A DNA stretch of 10,621 nucleotides from the NCBI GenBank assembly GCA_023412995.1, contig JAEZQS010000160.1, forward strand, positions 1 to 10,621, read 5' to 3'. The position numbers and the translations under genes were made by a program. Below the pieces are notes generated by a model. The model made no database searches, was not told the DNA's origin, and saw only the letters and a program-made list of their open reading frames with translations. Shown piece by piece: positions 9,190 through 10,621 of the stretch; position 1 is the first letter of the stretch; every line of letters begins with the position of its first letter. This DNA is from Pseudomonadota bacterium. GTDB lineage: Bacteria; Pseudomonadota; Gammaproteobacteria; Xanthomonadales; Rhodanobacteraceae.

Positions 9190-9228
9190 CTTCCACGCGC
9201 TTCGCGCGTGCCCTCCCGCACGTGGAAG
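9190..9228 (-). other. Competing hairpins in the tRNA-His/Lys spacer
   Basis: The 166-base spacer between tRNA-His and tRNA-Lys is longer than the other spacers (60-73 bases). It contains a perfect 8-bp repeat CTTCCACG/CGTGGAAG (9190-9197 and 9221-9228). Overlapping it is a perfect local 7-bp hairpin CACGCGC/GCGCGTG with a 3-base loop (9194-9210). The two cannot form together. A role as a processing signal in the tRNA precursor is inference. Confidence 0.4.
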
Positions 9229-9270
9229 GAATGCCCCGCCAGCGAAGCACGCCGCCGCGGGCCCTTGCAC

Positions 9271-9301
9271 GGTCCCGATGGCAGCCTTGCCTGTCGGGAC
9301 C
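9271..9301 (-). other. Hairpin in the tRNA-His/Lys spacer
   Basis: A perfect 8-bp repeat GGTCCCGA/TCGGGACC encloses an inner 4-bp pairing GGCA/TGCC around the loop GCCT. On the minus strand no T tract follows, so it is not a classical terminator. It lies 36 bases after the tRNA-His CCA end and may protect or direct cleavage of the precursor. Confidence 0.45.
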
Positions 9302-9336
9302 GCCGGCGGAACCCGAACCGCGGATTCTACCAAATT

Positions 9337-9414
9337 TGGGGTGGACGAGGGGACTCGAACCCCCGACATCCGGAATCACAATCCGGGACTCTAACCAACT
9401 GAGCTACGTCCACC
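9337..9414 (-). tRNA. tRNA-His (anticodon GUG)
   Basis: Cloverleaf with the histidine-specific extra pair: an encoded G-1 (9414) opposite discriminator C73, followed by an encoded CCA. The acceptor GTGGACG pairs with CGTCCAC. The anticodon stem CCGGA/TCCGG closes loop TTGTGAT, giving GUG for CAC and CAU. The CCA end overlaps a 10-base palindrome CCAAATTTGG (9330-9339). Confidence 0.97.
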
Positions 9415-9487
9415 ATTGAAGCCTGCCGGCCGGCCATCCCGTGCCGTCCGGTCGTCTTGCCTGGCCGGCTCCCGCGGCAGCGGCCGG

Positions 9488-9561
9488 CACGCCCGACAGG
9501 ACTCGAACCTGCAACCCTCGGCTTAGAAGGCCGATGCTCTATCCGGTTGAGCTACGGGCGC
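9488..9561 (-). tRNA. tRNA-Arg (anticodon UCU), CCA not encoded
   Basis: Cloverleaf: acceptor GCGCCCG pairs with CGGGCGT (the first pair is G-U), with discriminator G as usual for this arginine tRNA. The anticodon stem TCGGC/GCCGA closes loop CTTCTAA, giving UCU, which reads the rare AGA and AGG codons. The three bases after the discriminator read CCG, so the CCA tail is not fully encoded and must be completed enzymatically. Confidence 0.95.
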
Positions 9562-9621
9562 ATTCGTCAGCCGCATTGCCACCACGCAAGAACCGTCCCG
9601 CACGCCGTGCCGGTCGCGGGA

Positions 9622-9698
9622 TGGTCGGGGTAGAGGGATTCGAACCCCCGACATCCTGCTCCCAAAGCAGGCGCGCTACCAGACTGCGCTATACCCCG
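9622..9698 (-). tRNA. tRNA-Pro (anticodon UGG)
   Basis: Cloverleaf: acceptor CGGGGTA pairs with TACCCCG, discriminator A, encoded CCA. The anticodon stem CCTGC/GCAGG closes loop TTTGGGA, giving UGG for CCN proline codons. It is the first gene after the cluster promoter, with a leader of about 40 bases. The leader itself contains the pairs TTCCGG/CCGGAA and GGTTGC/GCAACC, which could fold before RNase P cleavage. Confidence 0.97.
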
Positions 9699-9745
9699 GT
9701 GCGGTTGCTGTTCCGGCCGCGTGCGGCAACCGGAAAGGGTCGGCG

Positions 9746-9774
9746 ATACTACGAAGCCCGGTCGAGCGCGTCAA
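9746..9774 (-). promoter_or_regulatory. Sigma70 promoter of the tRNA cluster
   Basis: Minus-strand TTGACG (-35, 9769-9774, five of six consensus bases) and TAGTAT (-10, 9746-9751) are separated by exactly 17 bases. The -10 is followed by a GC-rich stretch (CGCCGACC), the kind of discriminator typical of stringently controlled stable-RNA promoters. Transcription would start near 9739, about 40 bases before tRNA-Pro. It is the best promoter in the window and may also feed tig and the genes beyond. Confidence 0.75.
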
Positions 9775-9808
9775 TCCGGCCGCGGGCCCCGTCCTGGCCC
9801 GCCATCAC

Positions 9809-9844
9809 GAAGGAACCGCCATGCGACCTGCCCGCCCGTGCTGA
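9809..9844 (+). other. Strong RBS and ATG opening a 7-codon frame ahead of the PAP2 gene
   Basis: GAAGGA (9809-9814) sits six bases before ATG at 9821, the best translation start signal near this gene. Read from that ATG, the frame encodes only MRPARPC and stops at TGA 9842-9844, overlapping the first codons of the PAP2 frame, which lies one base out of register. It is either a short coupling leader or the true gene start damaged by one missing base in the C-rich stretch. Confidence 0.5.
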
Positions 9845-10581
9845 TCCACTGGCTGAAGGAAGCCGCCGAGCTGGCCGGCCTCGCGACCGGTCTCTACCTG
9901 CTCGCCGCCCTGCTCGGCCATCGCGTCGATCGCTGGCGCGAGGCCTTCCGCCGCCGGCGCCTGCGCATCTTCATCGCGAGTGCCGCCACCGTGGTGCTGG
10001 CGCAGGTCGTCGAGGAAGTGCTGGGGCGCGAAAGCGATGCGATCGACGAGGCCGTGCTGCGGGCGATCCACGCCGCCATGCCCCCGGCGCTGGAAGGCAG
10101 CTTTCGCGCCATCACCGACACCGCGTCGTCGGGCGTCCTTGCCGCGGCCCTCGGTCTCGTCGCGGTGCTGCTGCTGGCGTGGCGCCGCTGGCGCGAGGCG
10201 GCGCAGCTGGTGCTCACCGGCGCCATCGCCGGCGCGACCATCTGGCTGGGAAAACTCGCCAGCGGGCGCGAGCGTCCGGCGCTGTGGGACACGGACTGGT
10301 ACTGGGGCTCGAGTTTCCCGAGTGGCCATACGCTGGCCGCAGCGGCCATCGGGACCTGCGCCTGCCTGCTGCTCCGCCATGCCCCGTTCGCGCTGCGCGC
10401 CGCGAGCGTGCTGGCAGTCACCACCTGGGTCGCCGCAGTGGGCCTCTCGCGCCTCGTGCTGGGCGTGCACTGGCCCACCGACGTCATTGCCGCGGCCTGC
10501 GCCGGCCTGCTCGTCGCGGTCGCGGTCCACACCGCGCTCTGGCGGTTGCGCCGCGGCGGGCAACCCGCGGACCCGGCGTGA
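9838..10581 (+). CDS. PAP2-family membrane phosphatase (lipid phosphatase)
   Basis: From the GTG at 9838 this is a 247-residue protein with about six hydrophobic segments (about 12-27, 44-58, 97-114, 122-138, 165-179, 187-233). All three PAP2 acid phosphatase motifs are present: K-x6-RP (Lys139, Arg146, Pro147), PSGH (161-164), and SR-x5-H-x3-D (Ser204, Arg205, His211, Asp215). The family removes phosphate from membrane lipids such as phosphatidylglycerol phosphate, undecaprenyl pyrophosphate or lipid A; the substrate cannot be told here. The start is uncertain. GTG 9838 has no ribosome binding site of its own, while the good site upstream serves an out-of-frame ATG. A longer in-frame GTG start at 9721 would run through the divergent tRNA promoter and add a non-hydrophobic Arg/Pro-rich stretch, so I rejected it. 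It is divergent from the tRNA block. No terminator is visible in the 40 bases after the stop. Confidence 0.88.
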   Translation: MLIHWLKEAAELAGLATGLYLLAALLGHRVDRWREAFRRRRLRIFIASAATVVLAQVVEEVLGRESDAIDEAVLRAIHAAMPPALEGSFRAITDTASSGVLAAALGLVAVLLLAWRRWREAAQLVLTGAIAGATIWLGKLASGRERPALWDTDWYWGSSFPSGHTLAAAAIGTCACLLLRHAPFALRAASVLAVTTWVAAVGLSRLVLGVHWPTDVIAAACAGLLVAVAVHTALWRLRRGGQPADPA

Positions 10582-10621
10582 CGCCCCGGGTTTACCCCCC
10601 GGCCCCGCGGCGCGCGCACCG

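Noticed and set aside
9722..9750. Plus-strand promoter for the PAP2 gene using GATACT as a -10
   Set aside because: No -35-like hexamer lies 16-18 bases upstream. The match arises because the sequence is the complement of the tRNA promoter -10.
9721..10581. Longer version of the PAP2 gene starting at GTG 9721
   Set aside because: It would be translated through the divergent tRNA promoter, has no ribosome binding site, and adds a non-family Arg/Pro-rich stretch.

Overview
This is a high-GC, densely coding chromosomal core segment from a gammaproteobacterium. I infer the Xanthomonadales/Lysobacter-like branch. The reasons are the co-oriented order tig, clpP, clpX, lon, hupB, ppiD, the tRNAs placed on both sides of it, and the strong G/C third-position bias that produces many long shadow reading frames. 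The genus cannot be fixed from this window alone.

Almost everything is on the minus strand, so it reads from high to low coordinates. Transcription of the block appears to start at a near-consensus sigma70 promoter (9746-9774). It runs through five tRNA genes: Pro-UGG, Arg-UCU, His-GUG, Lys-CUU and Leu-UAG (9698 to 8952). Then come trigger factor (tig), the peptidase ClpP, its unfoldase ClpX, the Lon protease, a long lon-hupB gap holding the hupB promoter and leader, HU-beta (hupB), and tRNA-Val-UAC only 8 bases after the hupB stop. A clear Rho-independent terminator lies at 2068-2098. ppiD follows, encoding a membrane-anchored periplasmic folding factor, probably with its own promoter. On the plus strand, diverging from the tRNA promoter, is one membrane PAP2-family phosphatase (9838-10581).

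The minus-strand genes share a theme. Trigger factor catches nascent chains at the ribosome, ClpXP and Lon degrade substrates in the cytoplasm, and PpiD helps proteins leaving the Sec translocon. The tRNAs and HU tie the block to growth-rate control. All protein genes look intact and of normal length for their families.

I found no mobile element, CRISPR array, phage gene or unknown multigene system. The points worth a second look are small. The PAP2 gene has its best ribosome binding site and ATG out of frame with the enzyme. The hupB/tRNA-Val transcript has a structured, terminator-ended tail that could yield a small RNA. The tRNA spacers and the hupB leader contain strong inverted repeats. 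Two of the six tRNAs lack an encoded CCA. The trigger factor PPIase domain seems to have lost aromatic active-site residues. A near-perfect hairpin lies between clpX and lon.
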